From: Streptococcus sanguinis
Lineage (GTDB): Bacteria > Bacillota > Bacilli > Lactobacillales > Streptococcaceae
Assembly (NCBI RefSeq): GCF_019929225.1
Contig: NZ_JAHZPA010000001.1
Coordinates: 452,805 to 516,804 of the forward strand
Reading direction: 5' to 3'
DNA length: 64,000 nt
Shown here: positions 62,034 through 64,000 of the stretch, piece after piece
Layout: each line of letters starts with the position of its first letter
Numbering within the stretch: position 1 is the stretch's first letter
Translations under genes and position numbers: made by a program
Notes under the pieces: generated by a model
Database searches by the model: none
What the model saw: the letters and a program-made list of their open reading frames with translations, nothing else
Told to the model about the DNA's origin: nothing

Positions 62034-63971
62034 ATGAACAATCGTTTCAGACTCTTATCAAGATCTGTTGTAGCGGCTGCGGCTATTATTCCAGCAATTG
62101 CTCTTGCGAATAATGCTCAGGCTCAAGATTATGGCTATAACTACTATCAACCAGGCTATAATTACTGGAATGGTGGTTACAACAATTATAACTATGGTTA
62201 TAACAACTATAATTACCGTAACAGCCGCAACTACCGTTACAATAACTACAACTATGGTTACAACAATTATAACTATGGTTACAATAACTACAATTACAAC
62301 TATGGTTACAATAACTACAATTATGGCTATAATAACTATAACTATGGTTATAATAACTATTATCCAGGCTATAACAACTGGAATTATAACTATAGCAACA
62401 ACTACGGATATAATGGTTGGAATAACTACAACAATCTGGCAAATGATGAGAACTATATTTACTGGAATGGTAACCATTACTACCGTATGACAGATGGTTC
62501 TTACCGTATCTATCGTGATGGTGAGTGGAAACCACTGACAAATACTAACAATAACAGCACATCCAATAACAACCTGGAAAACGATCCACATTATCGTTAT
62601 GAAAATGGTTATCATTACTATGTGCTGGATAATGGCGACTATTACTACTATCAAAATGGCAAGTGGGTGTTTGTTAAGGATTCTACTGATAACTCTACTA
62701 ATCCAACAACTCCAAGTCAGCCGGAAGAACCAAAACCAGAAGTTCCAACTCCGACTCCAGCGGAACCAGAACAACCAACGCCAGCTCCTACTGATAAACC
62801 AGATGAGCCTACTACACCAGCAGAACCAAAACCAGAGGTACCAAGTGTTGATTTGCCAGAAAATCCTCCAATTAACGGTGCAGAAGGCGACCTCAATCCA
62901 TTTGCTCCGAAACCAGAGCAACCAGCAGAACCAAAACCAGAAACTCCAACAAGACCTGCTGTACCAGAGACTCCTGGTTTGGTAACAACTGATAAACCAA
63001 GTGAAGATCAAATTCCGCCATATGTTGAAAAACCAGCAGAAGGTCTTGAACACTTGACTTGGGCACCAAATGGACGAGCTCCAAAAATTATCTACCCAAG
63101 TGGAAAACCAGGTGACAAGGCTCTTGAGTCAGATCCTAACTATTACTTTGATGGTTCTACCCATTATTACCGTATACCATCTGACTCAGAAGCGAATGGC
63201 TATTCTCCATATTGGAAATGGTTTGGTGACAAATGGAAACTTCAAGGTATGACTGATCCAAACGATCCAGCTCTTGATCCAAAACTTCACGAAAACACTG
63301 CTGATGATGAATACATGTACAGTGATAAAGACTCTAGCGTGAAATTGTACTCAACTAACCTAGTGACAACGGCTAAAGCTGGTCAGCCGCTGCCATTCAA
63401 GAACGTTGAAGAGTTCAAGAACTACGTTATCGAAAAGATGAATCCTAAGTTCCTTGATAATGCAGGATGGGATGCCAAAGTTGAATGGGAAATCGAAGAT
63501 CCAGAAATCTTTGAAAAAACCAAAGAAAACCCATATGCTAAGGATTATGTCTTGATTGCAAACCTTAAGAGTGGCGTTGAGGACAAGAAATACAGTGATG
63601 TAGAATTTGGTTATGTTAAGTTTGTTTACCGTGTTGAAGCAACAAACGATACAAACTATGACTATGTTTCAAAAGCTAAAGAAGCTTTCGCTAAAATCAA
63701 TGAAGAGCGTAAAGCTCAAGGCTTGAAAGAGTTGACATGGTCAGAAGATATTTATCAAAATCAAGCACTTCCAAAAGTAAATGAAATCTCACGTCAATAC
63801 GATAGCTCAGGCTTTGTTGGACGTCGCGATGAAGATCCATCTGTTGTCGTTAAGAAATGGGCTAACAGCGGTCTGAGAGAATTGCTTCTTGATCCTAACG
63901 TAACTGAAGGGGCAGTAGCGACAGTTGTAGACGGAAATGGTGTTTACTACTGGGCCTACAGCTATAAATAA
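62034..63971 (+). CDS. Secreted Tyr/Asn/Gly-repeat protein with C-terminal CAP domain
   Basis: 645 residues. The signal peptide probably ends at AQA (residue 30). Residues 33-136 are YNNYNYG-type repeats. Three copies of an aromatic module follow: YIYWNGNHYYRMTDGSY (141), YRYENGYHYYVLDNGDY (187) and YYFDGSTHYYRIPSDS (370), each ending in a W-K or W-V strand. A Pro/Glu/Lys linker (about 225-340) lies between the second and third. The C-terminal ~100 residues form a CAP/SCP-like domain (FAKINEERKAQGLKELTWSED...VVDGNGVYYWAYSY). No LPXTG or lipobox, so it is released or held by the aromatic region. Wall binding by the modules is inference. Confidence 0.8.
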   Translation: MNNRFRLLSRSVVAAAAIIPAIALANNAQAQDYGYNYYQPGYNYWNGGYNNYNYGYNNYNYRNSRNYRYNNYNYGYNNYNYGYNNYNYNYGYNNYNYGYNNYNYGYNNYYPGYNNWNYNYSNNYGYNGWNNYNNLANDENYIYWNGNHYYRMTDGSYRIYRDGEWKPLTNTNNNSTSNNNLENDPHYRYENGYHYYVLDNGDYYYYQNGKWVFVKDSTDNSTNPTTPSQPEEPKPEVPTPTPAEPEQPTPAPTDKPDEPTTPAEPKPEVPSVDLPENPPINGAEGDLNPFAPKPEQPAEPKPETPTRPAVPETPGLVTTDKPSEDQIPPYVEKPAEGLEHLTWAPNGRAPKIIYPSGKPGDKALESDPNYYFDGSTHYYRIPSDSEANGYSPYWKWFGDKWKLQGMTDPNDPALDPKLHENTADDEYMYSDKDSSVKLYSTNLVTTAKAGQPLPFKNVEEFKNYVIEKMNPKFLDNAGWDAKVEWEIEDPEIFEKTKENPYAKDYVLIANLKSGVEDKKYSDVEFGYVKFVYRVEATNDTNYDYVSKAKEAFAKINEERKAQGLKELTWSEDIYQNQALPKVNEISRQYDSSGFVGRRDEDPSVVVKKWANSGLRELLLDPNVTEGAVATVVDGNGVYYWAYSYK

Positions 63972-64000
63972 TAAGGAATTGTATTCTTAAACATCTGTGC

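Noticed and set aside
62180..62400. Short direct repeats resembling a CRISPR array
   Set aside because: They are in-frame codon repeats encoding YNNYNYG inside a secreted protein; no constant repeat-spacer pattern and no cas genes.
62058..63053. 331-residue open frame on the minus strand opposite the Tyr/Asn/Gly-repeat gene
   Set aside because: It is the mirror of the low-complexity repeats (Ile/Val/Trp-rich), has no ribosome site, and the plus-strand protein has a signal peptide and CAP domain.

Overview
The window looks like the chromosome of an oral Streptococcus, most likely of the sanguinis/gordonii group. The evidence is its streptococcal gene content: pyrB-carA-carB, an AdcAII/polyhistidine-triad zinc locus, rpsP-khpA, rimM-trmD, malX/malF/malG, uvrC, an LPXTG surface protein and extended -10 (TGnTATAAT) promoters. 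I see no rRNA, tRNA, CRISPR array, insertion sequence or prophage.

Layout. 0-5.4 kb: pyrimidine/carbamoyl-phosphate genes pyrB, carA, carB. 5.6-10.2 kb: zinc-uptake operon (AdcAII-like lipoprotein plus a 1181-residue histidine-triad protein) behind a promoter with two abutting AdcR-type operators. 10.3-15.6 kb: AT-rich accessory island with two paralogous membrane proteins and a run of stand-alone immunity-type genes (two ankyrin proteins, a PoNi/DUF1910-DUF1911 protein, duplicated small-domain proteins), with no toxin beside them. 15.6-24.2 kb: pepT, a four-gene SDR/GT2/hydrolase/GT1 operon that looks like a glycolipid pathway, ferrochelatase, a DNA glycosylase-like protein, a palindrome-controlled NADP-binding oxidoreductase and a HAD phosphatase. 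24.3-37.3 kb: lepA, two paralogous lipoproteins flanking pnuC (with a candidate NAD+-II riboswitch), an AraC-GyrI regulator followed by a BtrH-like protein and a GyrI remnant, rpsP-khpA, a tandem 160-bp structured repeat, an Imm5-like protein, a hydrolase lacking its catalytic histidine, and rimM-trmD. 37.5-46 kb: LPXTG surface protein, maltodextrin ABC transporter and leaderless uvrC.

46.0-52.4 kb is a type VII-associated polymorphic-toxin locus: YwqH-like helical protein, WXG100-like protein, two accessory proteins, a 715-residue effector with a C-terminal deaminase domain (HAE...CPTC), two Imm6-like immunity paralogues, a decayed fragment and two further immunity-like genes. No EssC/EssB/EsaA secretion gene lies in the window. 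The effector tip and everything after it are more AT-rich than its N-terminal trunk, as expected for tip exchange.

52.5-57.3 kb: housekeeping enzymes (nitroreductase, pepV, UDG-family protein, prolyl-tRNA editing protein, alcohol dehydrogenase, rhodanese). 57.4-61.3 kb: envelope operon with a Q-rich membrane protein and a TcaA-like protein that share a short N-terminal module in three copies, followed by an LdcB-type carboxypeptidase lipoprotein and a cupin. 61.3-62.0 kb: dense regulatory region with six CTTAA boxes exactly 11 bp apart, two palindromes and a complete small transcription unit encoding a possible 19-residue hydrophobic peptide. 62.0-64.0 kb: secreted Tyr/Asn/Gly-repeat protein with a C-terminal CAP domain. 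The least explained parts are the immunity island, the 33.0-kb repeat, the 17-20.8 kb glycolipid operon, the W-F-E-G-R-T module and the 61.4-61.9 kb region.
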